NCBI GenBank assembly: GCA_028724885.1
Contig: JAQYTJ010000011.1
Location: 1 to 64,000, forward strand
Direction: 5' to 3'
Source: Bacteroidales bacterium
Lineage (GTDB): Bacteria; Bacteroidota; Bacteroidia; Bacteroidales; UBA932
Length of the DNA: 64,000 nucleotides
Program-made: the position numbers and the translations under genes
Shown here: one piece after another, positions 7,711-17,628 of the stretch
Layout of the letters: each line of letters begins with the position of its first letter
Numbering within the stretch: position 1 is the stretch's first letter
The notes under the pieces: model-generated
Databases searched by the model: none
What the model saw: only the letters and a program-made list of their open reading frames with translations
Told to the model about the DNA's origin: nothing

Positions 7711-10700
7711 ATGAGGAAAAAATTTTTTGTAATGCTTGCATGTCTGTTCTTGGTTACGGGAATAGCCATGGCGCAAGGAAGAGTTTCCGGAATTGTCGTT
7801 TCGGCTGCAGATGGAGAACCGCTGATTGGTGCTGCGGTGATGATGCAGGGAAACACAGGCAAATTTGCAATTACGGATAACGATGGTCGCTTCTCGCTCG
7901 ATGTCAGACCCGGCACGAAGCTGGAAGTTAGTTTTATTGGAATGCGGCCTACGGTCGTGGATGCTGCCGTTAACATGAGAATCGTCTTGGAAATAGATAA
8001 TTCTCTCGAAGAAGCCGTTGTGACAGGTATGACGACTCAGGATAAACGGCTTTTCTCCGGTGCGGCGACCAAGGTCAGTGCTGACGATGCGAAAATCAAT
8101 GGCATGGCAGATATAAGCCGTTCCCTCGAAGGTCGGGCGGCTGGCGTCAGCGTCCAGAACGTAACCGGCACGTTCGGAACAGCTCCTAAGATCAGGGTAC
8201 GAGGTGCCACTTCAATTTATGGCAGTTCGAAGCCTCTATGGGTGGTTGATGGTGTGATAATGGAAGATGTCACCGAAGTCAGTTCGGATCAGCTTTCATC
8301 TGGAGATGCGGAAACGCTCATCTCATCTGCAATCGCAGGTCTGAATTCGGATGACATCGAAAGCTTCCAGATTTTGAAGGACGGCTCTGCAACCTCTATA
8401 TATGGAGCGCGCGCCATGGCGGGAGTCATCGTCGTGACTACCAAAAAAGGAAAGCAAGGACAGTCTCATCTGAGCTATACCGGTGAATTTACCATGCGCC
8501 TGAAGCCATCTTACAGGAATTTCAACATCATGAATTCCCAGGATCAGATGTCTGTATACCAAGAGCTTCAGCAGAAAGGCTATCTTAATTATGCCAGCAC
8601 TTCAACGGCTAGCAATGGAGGCATATATAAGAAAATGTACGACCTCATCAGCACTTACAATGCCACGACCGGTCAGTTCGGCCTGGCTAATACTCCTGAG
8701 GCAAGAGCCGCTTACCTTCGCGAGGCCGAATACAGAAACACCGACTGGTTTGACGGACTGTTTTCGAATGATATCATGCAGAATCATTCTGTGTCAATTT
8801 CCACTGGTACCGAGAAGGCTCAGACCTATGCGTCCATCAGCGCAATGTACGATCCTGGCTGGACGAAGCAGAGCAAGGTAAATCGCTACACCATCAATCT
8901 GAACACTTCTTACAAGTTGAAGAAATGGCTTACCGCAAATTTCATTGGCAATGCTTCTTTCCGTAAGCAGAGGGCTCCTGGAACAATCGGGCAAGAACTG
9001 GATCCTGTATCCGGAGAAGTCAAGCGCGATTTCGACATCAACCCTTATTCATACGCTCTGAACACTTCCCGAGCGCTCGATCCTGACGAATTCTACACAA
9101 GGAATTATGCCGATTTCAACATTTACCATGAACTTGAAAACAACTACATGGATCTTAAGGTGAATGACCTTCGCGTCCAGGGAAGCCTTGAATTCAAGCC
9201 ATGGAAGCAAATGACCATCACGGCTCTTGCTGCCGTAAAGTCAGCATCGACATCTCAGGAGCATTTCATCCTTGACGATTCCAATCAGGCTTTGGCATAC
9301 AAGGCGATGGAAACGTCCACTATTCGAAAAAACAATCCTTTCCTCTACACCGACCCCGATAACGTCTACGCTCTTCCTATCTCCGTGCTGCCAGATGGCG
9401 GTATCTACGAGAGGAGAAACAACGACATGTTCGGTTGGGACACCCGTTTCTCGATGGCGTACAACAACATTTTCAATACGGATCACATCGTGAATTTCTA
9501 CGGCGGTATGGAAACAAACTTGGTGGATCGTCGCACGACGTGGTTCCGCGGCTGGGGCATGCAGTATTCGCTGGGCGAAATCCCGAACTACGCTTATCAA
9601 GTTTTCAAGAAAGGAGCTGAGGAGAACACTCAGTATTATTCACTCGCCAACACTCACACCAGAAGCGCTGCATTTTTTGCGATTGGCACGTATTCCTATA
9701 AAGGCAAATACACAATTACCGGCACCTACCGTTACGAGGGCACCAACTTCCTTGGTAAATCAAGGTCTGCCCGCTGGATGCCAACATGGAACTTCTCTGG
9801 AGCATGGAATGCCCACGAAGAGAAATTCTTCAAGAGCCTGAATCCTGTCTTGACTCATGCTACGCTTCGAGTGTCTTACTCTCTGACCGGCGACCGTCCG
9901 AGCATCTCGAATTCGTATGCCATTTACAGTTCTTATAATCCTTGGAGACCTTTCGCCGGGGTTAAGGAGTCTGGATTGGAGGTTAGAAACCTGGCCAACG
10001 AGGGACTCACTTACGAGAAGAAGCACGAGTTGAATGTCGGAGCCGATTTGGGATTCTTAGACAATAGGATCAACCTTGTGGTGGACGCTTACAGGCGAAA
10101 CAATTATGATCTCATCGGATTGACGAACACTCAGGGAATCGGTGGAGAAATCAATAAATATGGTAATATCGCGACGATGAAATCCAACGGTGTCGAGGTC
10201 AGCCTTCAGACTACCAACATCAAAACCAAGGATTTCACTTGGACCACTAACCTCATTTATTCTCACACTCACAACGAAGTGACAAAGCTTGAGGCCGACA
10301 GTAGAGTGATAGACCTTGTGTCCGGCAACGGTTTCGCCCTCAAGGGGTATCCGGTCAGGAGCCTCTTCTCCATTCCTTTCAAGGGACTTAATAACGAGGG
10401 GCTTCCTACTTTCCTCGATCAGGATGGAAACATTTCGGTTTCCGGAGTCTATTTCCAGGAGAGCGACAAGGACAAGCTGGGCTTTTTGAAGTATGAGGGA
10501 AGCATCGAGCCGACGGACGTGGGTTCCTTCGGTAACGTGTTCCGTTATAAAGGATTGTCCCTCAACGTATTCATCACTTATTCATTCGGCAATGTCGTAC
10601 GTCTGGATCCGGTATTCTCCAATACCTACGATGACTTGGATTCCACTCCTAAAGAGTTCAACAATCGTTGGATAGTTCCGGGAGATGAAAAATACACGGA

Positions 10701-11025
10701 CGTTCCTGTCATCGCCAGCAGACGGCAGAACCGAAATAACACGGATTTAGGCATTGCTTACAATTCCTACAACTATTCTACGGCTCGCATCGCCAGAGGC
10801 GACTTCATCCGCATGAAGGAAATTTCTATGGGCTATGATTTCCCGAAGTCCGTCGCAAATAAAATAGGCGTCGGCTCATTATCGCTGAAACTCCAAGGAA
10901 CGAACCTTTTCCTGCTGTACGCTGATAAAAAGCTTAATGGCCAGGATCCTGAATTCGTAAACTCGGGCGGTGTCGCTGTCCCTGTTCCTAAGCAGTTCAC
11001 GTTCACTTTGAAAATCGGCCTTTAA
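7711..11025 (+). CDS. SusC/RagA-type TonB-dependent outer membrane receptor
   Basis: Outer-membrane TonB-dependent transporter, 1104 residues. The signal peptide (MRKKFFVMLACLF, cleavage after AMA) is followed by a carboxypeptidase-D-regulatory-like domain (about 25-95). A plug domain (about 100-235) contains LKDGSATSIYGARAMAGVIV, the SusC-family TonB plug motif. A 22-strand barrel should end at the C-terminal FTFTLKIGL. SusC proteins pair with SusD lipoproteins to import oligomers too large for porins. The SusD gene follows by 12 bp. No glycoside hydrolase is nearby, so the substrate cannot be read from context. Confidence 0.95.
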   Translation: MRKKFFVMLACLFLVTGIAMAQGRVSGIVVSAADGEPLIGAAVMMQGNTGKFAITDNDGRFSLDVRPGTKLEVSFIGMRPTVVDAAVNMRIVLEIDNSLEEAVVTGMTTQDKRLFSGAATKVSADDAKINGMADISRSLEGRAAGVSVQNVTGTFGTAPKIRVRGATSIYGSSKPLWVVDGVIMEDVTEVSSDQLSSGDAETLISSAIAGLNSDDIESFQILKDGSATSIYGARAMAGVIVVTTKKGKQGQSHLSYTGEFTMRLKPSYRNFNIMNSQDQMSVYQELQQKGYLNYASTSTASNGGIYKKMYDLISTYNATTGQFGLANTPEARAAYLREAEYRNTDWFDGLFSNDIMQNHSVSISTGTEKAQTYASISAMYDPGWTKQSKVNRYTINLNTSYKLKKWLTANFIGNASFRKQRAPGTIGQELDPVSGEVKRDFDINPYSYALNTSRALDPDEFYTRNYADFNIYHELENNYMDLKVNDLRVQGSLEFKPWKQMTITALAAVKSASTSQEHFILDDSNQALAYKAMETSTIRKNNPFLYTDPDNVYALPISVLPDGGIYERRNNDMFGWDTRFSMAYNNIFNTDHIVNFYGGMETNLVDRRTTWFRGWGMQYSLGEIPNYAYQVFKKGAEENTQYYSLANTHTRSAAFFAIGTYSYKGKYTITGTYRYEGTNFLGKSRSARWMPTWNFSGAWNAHEEKFFKSLNPVLTHATLRVSYSLTGDRPSISNSYAIYSSYNPWRPFAGVKESGLEVRNLANEGLTYEKKHELNVGADLGFLDNRINLVVDAYRRNNYDLIGLTNTQGIGGEINKYGNIATMKSNGVEVSLQTTNIKTKDFTWTTNLIYSHTHNEVTKLEADSRVIDLVSGNGFALKGYPVRSLFSIPFKGLNNEGLPTFLDQDGNISVSGVYFQESDKDKLGFLKYEGSIEPTDVGSFGNVFRYKGLSLNVFITYSFGNVVRLDPVFSNTYDDLDSTPKEFNNRWIVPGDEKYTDVPVIASRRQNRNNTDLGIAYNSYNYSTARIARGDFIRMKEISMGYDFPKSVANKIGVGSLSLKLQGTNLFLLYADKKLNGQDPEFVNSGGVAVPVPKQFTFTLKIGL

Positions 11026-11037
11026 TCTTTAAACTAT

Positions 11038-12624
11038 ATGAACACGAAAATATTAAAAATATTCACTATTGGCATGTCCGCCCTTTCATTGGCCGCTTGC
11101 AATGATTTCCTTGACGAGATGCCGGACAACAGGGCTACTCTGGACTCGGAAGACAAAATCTCCCACATGCTGGTGTCGGCATACATGACGAACCTCCCGA
11201 CTCTGGTGATGGAGTACATGTCTGATAACGTGGACGATAATGGGTCGAATAATCCATATACGAACAGATTCTTTGACCAGGTGTACCGATGGGATGACAT
11301 CACGGAGGGGAACAACGAATCTCCTGAGAATTTCTTCGATGCTGCCTATAAGGCTATTGCATCAGCCAATGCGGCATTGCAGGCCATAGAAGACTTGGGA
11401 GGAGCTACTACTCCTAAGCTTCAGGCTGCAAAAGGCGAGGCCTTGCTCTGCAGGGCATATAACCATTTCATGCTGGTGAACTTCTTCTGCATGGCTTACA
11501 ACAGCGAAACCAGTACTTCGGATCTAGGAATGCCATATTCGACTTCTCCAGAAACGGAGCTTAGGCCAGAGTATAAGAGGGGCACTGTTGCCGAAGACTA
11601 TGCACGAATGGAAGCAGACATCATTGAGGGGCTGCCGCTTATCAATGACCAGTACTACTCCATTCCGAAATACCACTTCAATCAGAAGGCTGCCTATGCT
11701 TTCGCCAGCAGATTCTATCTTTACTACGAGAAATGGGATAAATGCATTGAGTATGCCGATAAATGCCTTGGAGACAATCCGGCCTCACAATTGAGGGATT
11801 ACTCCGCGCTTGCTTCCATGGTGCAAGATTACGAAGCAGTCGGCAATGCTTACATCGATGGCCAAGCAAATTGCAACCTGCTTCTACTTACGGGCTATTC
11901 TGTGCTTGGACTAGCTTTCGGCCCATATTATAGTTATGGAAAATATTCCCATGGCAGTTATATGGCAAGCAATGAAGATAGCTATGCGACGAACGTCTGG
12001 GGCTCTCCTTTGCTAGAGAAGTATCAAGTGAAAAGATATGGGGGCACGAATTTGAACAAATACATATATTGGAGATATCCTCGTAAATTCGAATATACTG
12101 ACCCGGTTGCCGGGATAGGTTTCAATAGGACAGTGGCTCCTGTGCTGACTACAGATGAAGTCCTTCTCAACAGAGCTGAGGCAAAGGCTGTATTGAAGCA
12201 GTATGATGCAAGCGTTGCGGATCTGAACATCTGGATGAAAAATTTCACGAATGTCACCACCGATCTCACGCTAGAGTCGATCAAGACTTTCTATAACGGC
12301 ATCGATTATTGCTACAGCGATGATGCCGGCTTGAATTCTACTCAGAAAAAGCACATCAATCCTCATTTCTCTATAGATGCCGAGGGCTCAGATCAGGAGA
12401 GCCTGCTCCAGTGCGTACTGGGTTTCAAGCGTCTGGAGACTTTGCAATGCGGCCTGAGGTGGTTTGATCTCAAACGTTACCGCATCGTTTATCCGCGCCG
12501 CCTCCTTGCTTCGAACGGAACGCCACAAGAAAAGACCGATGAGCTTAAGACAGATGATCCTCGTCGCGCCATTCAGCTTCCTAAGAAGGTGATAGATGCC
12601 GGACTTGAGAAGAACCCTCGTTAA
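11038..12624 (+). CDS. SusD/RagB family nutrient-binding outer membrane lipoprotein
   Basis: 528-residue lipoprotein with signal peptide and lipobox LAAC (Cys near residue 21). The SusD N-terminal pattern NDFLDEMPDNRATL follows, then TPR-like helices and the C-terminal FKRLETLQCGLRWFDLKRYR motif. It acts as the surface lid on the adjacent SusC barrel. Encoded 12 bp after susC. Confidence 0.94.
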   Translation: MNTKILKIFTIGMSALSLAACNDFLDEMPDNRATLDSEDKISHMLVSAYMTNLPTLVMEYMSDNVDDNGSNNPYTNRFFDQVYRWDDITEGNNESPENFFDAAYKAIASANAALQAIEDLGGATTPKLQAAKGEALLCRAYNHFMLVNFFCMAYNSETSTSDLGMPYSTSPETELRPEYKRGTVAEDYARMEADIIEGLPLINDQYYSIPKYHFNQKAAYAFASRFYLYYEKWDKCIEYADKCLGDNPASQLRDYSALASMVQDYEAVGNAYIDGQANCNLLLLTGYSVLGLAFGPYYSYGKYSHGSYMASNEDSYATNVWGSPLLEKYQVKRYGGTNLNKYIYWRYPRKFEYTDPVAGIGFNRTVAPVLTTDEVLLNRAEAKAVLKQYDASVADLNIWMKNFTNVTTDLTLESIKTFYNGIDYCYSDDAGLNSTQKKHINPHFSIDAEGSDQESLLQCVLGFKRLETLQCGLRWFDLKRYRIVYPRRLLASNGTPQEKTDELKTDDPRRAIQLPKKVIDAGLEKNPR

Positions 12625-12651
12625 TGTTCATATCTTTTAAAAACGGAAGAA

Positions 12652-13554
12652 ATGAAAAATAAATTAATAAACATATTACTTGCGTCTGCCTCCCTGCTTT
12701 TCGCTGCTTCTTGCTCTGAGGCTTACCTTGATGACGACAGCGTCATCGTAGTGACGCAGACAGAAGAGAATCAATTCGACAAATGGCTGAAGGTCAATTT
12801 CGTGAATCCTTATAACATTGAGTGGATGTACCGCTATGTCGATTTCGAGACTGACATGAACTATTATCAGGTGCCTGCTGATTATGAGCAGGCGATAAAA
12901 CTGGCTCATATCGTTAAATATGCGTGCATAGAGGCTTACGATGAGGTGGCTGGGATTGATTTCACTCGTCAGTATTTCCCGAAATTGTTCACTTTGTCAG
13001 GTGAGTGGCTTTACAGGAACAACGGAACGATAGTTCTTGGCACGGCCGAGGGCGGAAAAAAGATATTCCTTGCCGGCGTTAACCATTTGAATCAGAACAT
13101 GACTTCCAGAGCTGCGCTGAACACGTATTACCTTAAGACTATTCATCACGAGTTCACTCACATCCTCAATCAGACCAAGGATTATTCTGCTGATTTCCAG
13201 CTTATCACAGGCTCTGATTACGTGTCTGACAGCTGGAATGAGTCACCGTTCAACGGGTCAAGCTACTATCTCACTCATGGCTTCGTTTCTGCATATGCGC
13301 AGAATTCCCATGGAGAGGACTTCGCCGAGTGCCTGTCTGTCTATCTTACCACTTCTCCAGAAGACTGGGCGAAGATGATCGCCGATGCCGGGACCACCGG
13401 CGCAGCGCTAATCGCCAAGAAGATGGAGTTAGTAAGGCTCTACTTGTCTGATTCATGGGGAGTTGACATTGACGAGCTCCGGTCGGCAATCCAGAATCGT
13501 GAAAATGATATTATTAAAGGGGCAGTTGACTTGACTGATATTTCTACTGATTAA
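12652..13554 (+). CDS. putative zinc-binding metallopeptidase lipoprotein
   Basis: 300-residue lipoprotein (lipobox AASC near residue 21). It carries an HExxH zinc motif in TIHHEFTHIL (about residue 165) and a downstream Glu-containing segment GEDFAECLS that could supply the third ligand. This matches the Bacteroidota family annotated as putative zinc-binding metallopeptidase (Mx1-like), which often sits beside SusD genes. It probably acts at the cell surface or in the periplasm on protein captured by the SusCD pair; the substrate is unknown. Confidence 0.82.
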   Translation: MKNKLINILLASASLLFAASCSEAYLDDDSVIVVTQTEENQFDKWLKVNFVNPYNIEWMYRYVDFETDMNYYQVPADYEQAIKLAHIVKYACIEAYDEVAGIDFTRQYFPKLFTLSGEWLYRNNGTIVLGTAEGGKKIFLAGVNHLNQNMTSRAALNTYYLKTIHHEFTHILNQTKDYSADFQLITGSDYVSDSWNESPFNGSSYYLTHGFVSAYAQNSHGEDFAECLSVYLTTSPEDWAKMIADAGTTGAALIAKKMELVRLYLSDSWGVDIDELRSAIQNRENDIIKGAVDLTDISTD

Positions 13555-13567
13555 TTTTCTTGACGAT

Positions 13568-14872
13568 ATGAAAACTCACAAATATTTATTAATCGGGGTG
13601 ATGGCAATTTCCTCGCTGACCTTATCCTCATGTCTCAAGGATCAGGAGGATGTTTTCGACGGGAACGCATCGGAAAGGATGCAGACTTATCTGAGCGATG
13701 CCCAGAAGACTCTGATGAGTTCTGATAACGGATGGGCGCTTGACTATTATCCTGACAGGAATCAAAGTTACGGAGGATTCGCTTACGCAATTAAATTCAC
13801 AAGTTCTTCGGCTACCGTTTCTTCTATCTTGCAGCCTGGAGTATCAATAACCAGCTTATACAAGATGAATACAGACAATGGCCCGATGCTATCTTTCGAC
13901 AGCTATAACGCGCTGATGCACTTCTTCGCCACTCCTAACGGGGACAATTACGAGGCTCAAGATGGAGATTTCGAGTTCGTGATAGACAGTGTGGCCTCTG
14001 ACTTGGTCAAGATACATGGCAAGCGTAGCGGTAATACGATGTATTTCCGTAAATTAACTGAGTCTCCGGAGAAGTTTATAGCTGATGCGGATTCAGTAGC
14101 TGGGGAATTGTTCGTTTCTGGGGGAGATGGCACCGTAGGCGGCTCTGCTTTGTCTATGTCACTGGACTACAATCATCAACTTGCCACATTTACTAGTGGG
14201 ACAGAGACGGCAGAAGCGCCATTCACGATAGTTGATAAAGGAGTGCGATTCTATGAGCCTGTGACTATTGCCGGCAAGACATTCTCGGAGTTGTCATACG
14301 ATTCGTCATCCTTCCTGTTTTCTGGCACTTGCACTGACGGGACGGCTGTTTCGATTATGGCGCAGCTGCCTGAAAAATATGTGAAATTTGCTGAATATGA
14401 GGGCGATTACTGGCTGCATTACAGTCGCACCCCTACCGTCAAGGATTCTTGCAGGGTGACCCTGACGCCTGGCTCCAAGAACAAGACCTACATAATGTCA
14501 GGTCTCAATGAGAATTACACCGTGACCTTGAACTTCCAGAAGTCGACAGGAAAGCTTGAGTGGAATTCTCAGAAGATCGGCGAGTATGGTGGAAATAATA
14601 TCTGGCTATGCGGCTGGGAATATAATACAACCGGATCATTGACTTGGGATACAGCGGCAGGCATGGAAACTACTTGGAATGGCGACAAAGTGAACCCGGT
14701 GTATAAATTTGGCCCTAATTCATATCCTGAGTACACGATTACATCTTTCATAATGTGGAAGCTGACTCCTTCTGGGTCTAGCGGAGGGGAATTCGCCGGC
14801 GTTAGTTCATGGAGGATAAATAGCAATACATACAGGATTTACCTTTTGGATAATCTTACTAAAATCAATTGA
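13568..14872 (+). CDS. DUF4302-like lipoprotein
   Basis: 434-residue lipoprotein (lipobox LSSC). The N-terminal region ASERMQTYLSDAQKTLMSSD followed by NGWALDYYPD resembles DUF4302 lipoproteins, which are usually found in SusCD/metallopeptidase loci. The rest is beta-rich. A surface-exposed binding role is inferred from location only. It follows the metallopeptidase by 13 bp. Confidence 0.75.
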   Translation: MKTHKYLLIGVMAISSLTLSSCLKDQEDVFDGNASERMQTYLSDAQKTLMSSDNGWALDYYPDRNQSYGGFAYAIKFTSSSATVSSILQPGVSITSLYKMNTDNGPMLSFDSYNALMHFFATPNGDNYEAQDGDFEFVIDSVASDLVKIHGKRSGNTMYFRKLTESPEKFIADADSVAGELFVSGGDGTVGGSALSMSLDYNHQLATFTSGTETAEAPFTIVDKGVRFYEPVTIAGKTFSELSYDSSSFLFSGTCTDGTAVSIMAQLPEKYVKFAEYEGDYWLHYSRTPTVKDSCRVTLTPGSKNKTYIMSGLNENYTVTLNFQKSTGKLEWNSQKIGEYGGNNIWLCGWEYNTTGSLTWDTAAGMETTWNGDKVNPVYKFGPNSYPEYTITSFIMWKLTPSGSSGGEFAGVSSWRINSNTYRIYLLDNLTKIN

Positions 14873-14877
14873 CAAGC

Positions 14878-15942
14878 ATGAAAAAGATACCTATAATATT
14901 TTCAGTCCTTCTAACGGTTTTCATGGTTTCTTCCTGCAAGGACGATGAGATTAATCCATATTCCTTGGGCAAGACCATATCCGTCGTCAGTCAAAGCGTT
15001 ATCTTTGATGCTCCTGCCGCGACTGGCACCGTGGTCGTTGAGTCAGATGGAGGCAGCATTACGGCTGCTGCTGATGCGCCTTGGGCAACGGTTTCCGTCA
15101 GTGGGAACACGGTGAATGTTTCTGTCACTGAGAATGATAACATTAATGGACGTTCATCACAGCTTACGATTAAAAATGGGGCCGACAGCGTCAATGTCAC
15201 CATTCAGCAGCATGGGTTCATTTTCCGTCTGAATGCCAATTTCATAAATTTCGGCGATGATGCACAAGAGAAGTCTTTCGATCTCACCCATAACACGGAT
15301 GTCTCGATTAGTACTTCTGCTGATTGGCTTACAGCTGCCATCGATGGCGATACTTTTAAAGTGGCCGTTACTGCGAATGATACTAAACATCTTCGTGCTG
15401 GCTATGTGTACTACACTGCGGGGACTTATACCGATTCGATTCGCGTAGCTCAGTATGAGTTCGAGAAGGATTTGGCAGGCGATTGCATCCTGTTAGGAAC
15501 AAACATGAGCGATGGCAAGAAGGTCGGTTTGAAAGCGACGTTCTCGTATGACAAAGCGACTTCCAAATATGTCTTGGATTTGCCTGAAATGACAGGGTGG
15601 AAGATTCACCTGGGATTTAGCTCAGATGTGCCTTCTGCCTCACTTTATGCTGGCGATCGGATTGGAGAATATAATGGAAATCATGTTTTCTCCACTCTTT
15701 TGGATTTGGATGCCGGTTATCTGAGTTGGTCATCTTCTATAAGCATTAGTGGTGCTTTCCAGTATGATGAGGCTGAAAAAGTGACTTATGTCAATTTTGC
15801 GGATAATGGTTCTTGGCCAGGTTATAATGTCACGGCTTTTTGTTTCGAGCTGTTCACGTCTACTAAGCCAACGGGCAGTACAAGGAAAGGCTTACTTTTA
15901 GGCGTGGCACATCCAATGCTTCTCCGTTTCAACCCTGAATAG
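14878..15942 (+). CDS. BACON-like domain lipoprotein
   Basis: Lipoprotein (lipobox VSSC) with one or two BACON-like beta domains (about residues 30-115 and 120-195). These have the alternating pattern PWATVSVSGNTVNVSV and ...SADWLTAAIDGDTFKVAV. The C-terminal half (about 200-355) resembles the end of the preceding DUF4302-like protein and may be a shared module. I chose the ATG at 14878 because it directly precedes the signal peptide; an upstream TTG at 14869 is unlikely. Last gene of the locus. Confidence 0.78.
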   Translation: MKKIPIIFSVLLTVFMVSSCKDDEINPYSLGKTISVVSQSVIFDAPAATGTVVVESDGGSITAAADAPWATVSVSGNTVNVSVTENDNINGRSSQLTIKNGADSVNVTIQQHGFIFRLNANFINFGDDAQEKSFDLTHNTDVSISTSADWLTAAIDGDTFKVAVTANDTKHLRAGYVYYTAGTYTDSIRVAQYEFEKDLAGDCILLGTNMSDGKKVGLKATFSYDKATSKYVLDLPEMTGWKIHLGFSSDVPSASLYAGDRIGEYNGNHVFSTLLDLDAGYLSWSSSISISGAFQYDEAEKVTYVNFADNGSWPGYNVTAFCFELFTSTKPTGSTRKGLLLGVAHPMLLRFNPE

Positions 15943-16030
15943 TAATGCAGCCGTTTTAACGTAAGCTTTTTCATCGACTACATGGCAAGCTGATCTACAT
16001 CAACATTTTTGCATTTGTTGTTTTATAAAG

Positions 16031-16067
16031 AATTCCGGGATGCATGTATGCGTTCCGGAATTTATTT
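16031..16067 (+). terminator. rho-independent terminator of the SusCD locus
   Basis: Hairpin with AATTCCGG pairing to CCGGAATT plus an inner GCAT/ATGC pairing, followed by TTTATTTT. It lies about 90 bp after the last lipoprotein gene. Confidence 0.75.
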
Positions 16068-16139
16068 TGATGCATCCTATGGCTAATCGCCACACACTTT
16101 GGCTATTTCTAGCAAAAACAGCAATTTAATATAATGCCT

Positions 16140-16169
16140 TTGTAAGTTCGTTTTTTTTTAATACCTTTG
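16140..16169 (+). promoter_or_regulatory. promoter of tRNA-Ser
   Basis: TTG at 16140-16142, 19 bp, TACCTTTG at 16162-16169; 13 bp later the mature tRNA begins. It matches the Bacteroidota consensus. Confidence 0.75.
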
Positions 16170-16182
16170 AAATCTCAAATCT

Positions 16183-16267
16183 GGAGAGTTGGCCGAGTGG
16201 TTGATGGCGGCAGTCTTGAAAACTGTTGACCTTAACGGGTTCGGGGGTTCGAATCCCTCACTCTCCG
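16183..16267 (+). tRNA. tRNA-Ser(UGA), prophage integration site
   Basis: 85 nt. The acceptor arm GGAGAGT pairs with ACTCTCC, the discriminator base is G, and CCA is not encoded. The anticodon loop CTTGAAA gives anticodon TGA at 16217-16219. A long variable arm and the T-loop TTCGAAT are present, as expected for a class II serine tRNA. Its last bases form the attL core, so integration restores the tRNA 3' end. Confidence 0.95.
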
Positions 16268-16268
16268 C
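16250..16268 (+). repeat. attL core (19-bp direct repeat)
   Basis: cgaatccctcactctccgc at 16250-16268 is repeated exactly at 48780-48798. The left copy is the T-arm/acceptor 3' half of tRNA-Ser, typical of tyrosine-recombinase integration. Confidence 0.93.
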
Positions 16269-16323
16269 AAAATCTTAATAATGATTTGTCTTGCAATGAG
16301 TTGCGTGATTCGGTCTGCTCAGG

Positions 16324-16344
16324 CGGGACAAAAACGGGACAAAA
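16324..16344 (+). repeat. left putative integrase arm-type site
   Basis: Two CGGGACAAAA units with starts 11 bp apart, lying 56 bp inside attL. The same 21 bp occur identically at 48684-48704, inside attR. The paired placement suggests arm-type binding sites for the integrase or an accessory factor. Confidence 0.65.
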
Positions 16345-16372
16345 TTTTTCCTTGCATGATGCCTTGGCTAAA

Positions 16373-17557
16373 ATGTGCAAAGAAAAAAAAATGTGCCTGA
16401 TTCAGCCTTTAGCATACATAGATTATACGCCCCCGAAGCTTACTAGAGGCAAGGTCTGGTATGTATCCTACAAAGTCAGGAATCCTCTGACAAAAAAATT
16501 CAAGCGTTTTCGGATAAAGGTGAATCATTTCGGCTCAGCTTCCGAGCGGATTTCTGCAGCTAGGAATGTCATGGCCAATCTAGAACATCGTCTCAGCCTA
16601 GGTTGGTCGCCATTTACGGAGCAATCCGCCCCAAAGGCCTACGTGCGGATATCCGATGCGATGGAGAGTTTCATGAAAGTCAAGAGGAAGGAGCTAGAGG
16701 CAAACTCATTGAGGTCGTATTCGTCTTTCATCAAGATTTTCTCTGACTGGCTTGAACGCAGCGGGCTTGGGAAAGACGCTCCGGCAATCTCGATAGATGC
16801 TTCCGTCGCCGTAAGGTTCATGAGCGAAGTGGAGGGGCGACCAGACGTATCGCCAAGAACCTTTAACAATTACCAGCGATTCTTTTTTCTCATCTTCGAC
16901 TGGATGCGGGTGCGAGGGTATGTCTCTGAAAATCCATTCTCTGGGATTCAGCGGAAGCCGAAACGTCTTCTCCTTAAGACTAGGCGGATGATGACAGACA
17001 AAGAACTTGAGTCTGTTTTCTCTTTCTTGAAGAAGGCAAATCCGGAGTATTGCGCTGCGGCCCTGCTTTGTTACTGTTGCTTCATCAGGCCGAAAGAAAT
17101 CGTGCTACTGAGATGCGGCGACGTAGACTTGACCAACAAGCTCGTTCATGTCAAGGCGGAAATTTCCAAGAACCATAGGGATTCATTCCGGACAATACCT
17201 TACGAGGCGATACCGTTCTTCGAAAGTATGAATCTTGGTAATAAGGAATCTTTCCTGTTCGGCGACCACAAGGAATACGATTTCCATCCAGGCAAAATCC
17301 AGATGTGCAGCAGGAAACTGGCAAAGTATTGGTCGGAGAAAGTTAGGCCTGCCTGTGGCCTGCCTCAGGAGGTTCAGTTCTACTCGCTGAAGGACACGGG
17401 GATTACTAACATGCTGTCCAGTGGAGTGCCGATAAACGAGGTTCAGCGCCAGGCAGACCACACCAGCGTGGCCGTTACAGCAATCTACGTCGGCAAAACT
17501 TGCCCTAAAGCTAACAAACTGCTTCAGGATGTCAATCTCATCCCGATAAAATATTGA
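16373..17557 (+). CDS. int: phage tyrosine recombinase (integrase)
   Basis: Catalyses integration and excision at tRNA-Ser. An N-terminal arm-binding region (about 1-75) and SAM-like core-binding domain (about 90-190) precede the catalytic domain. Box I Arg is in CCFIRPKEIVLL, the C-terminal His in QADHTSVAV, and the nucleophile Tyr in AIYVG. Box II reads YSLKDTGITNML instead of HxLR, a variant I associate with one Bacteroidota integrase subgroup. The frame is open back into the tRNA, so I chose the first ATG outside it and after the arm site; ATG 16391 is an alternative (394 or 388 residues). Confidence 0.9.
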   Translation: MCKEKKMCLIQPLAYIDYTPPKLTRGKVWYVSYKVRNPLTKKFKRFRIKVNHFGSASERISAARNVMANLEHRLSLGWSPFTEQSAPKAYVRISDAMESFMKVKRKELEANSLRSYSSFIKIFSDWLERSGLGKDAPAISIDASVAVRFMSEVEGRPDVSPRTFNNYQRFFFLIFDWMRVRGYVSENPFSGIQRKPKRLLLKTRRMMTDKELESVFSFLKKANPEYCAAALLCYCCFIRPKEIVLLRCGDVDLTNKLVHVKAEISKNHRDSFRTIPYEAIPFFESMNLGNKESFLFGDHKEYDFHPGKIQMCSRKLAKYWSEKVRPACGLPQEVQFYSLKDTGITNMLSSGVPINEVQRQADHTSVAVTAIYVGKTCPKANKLLQDVNLIPIKY

Positions 17558-17628
17558 GCCACGTACCAGAATGGCCGCATCTCACGACGTTGCCATTCCA
17601 TAGATACAAAAGCTATGTACAGATAAAA

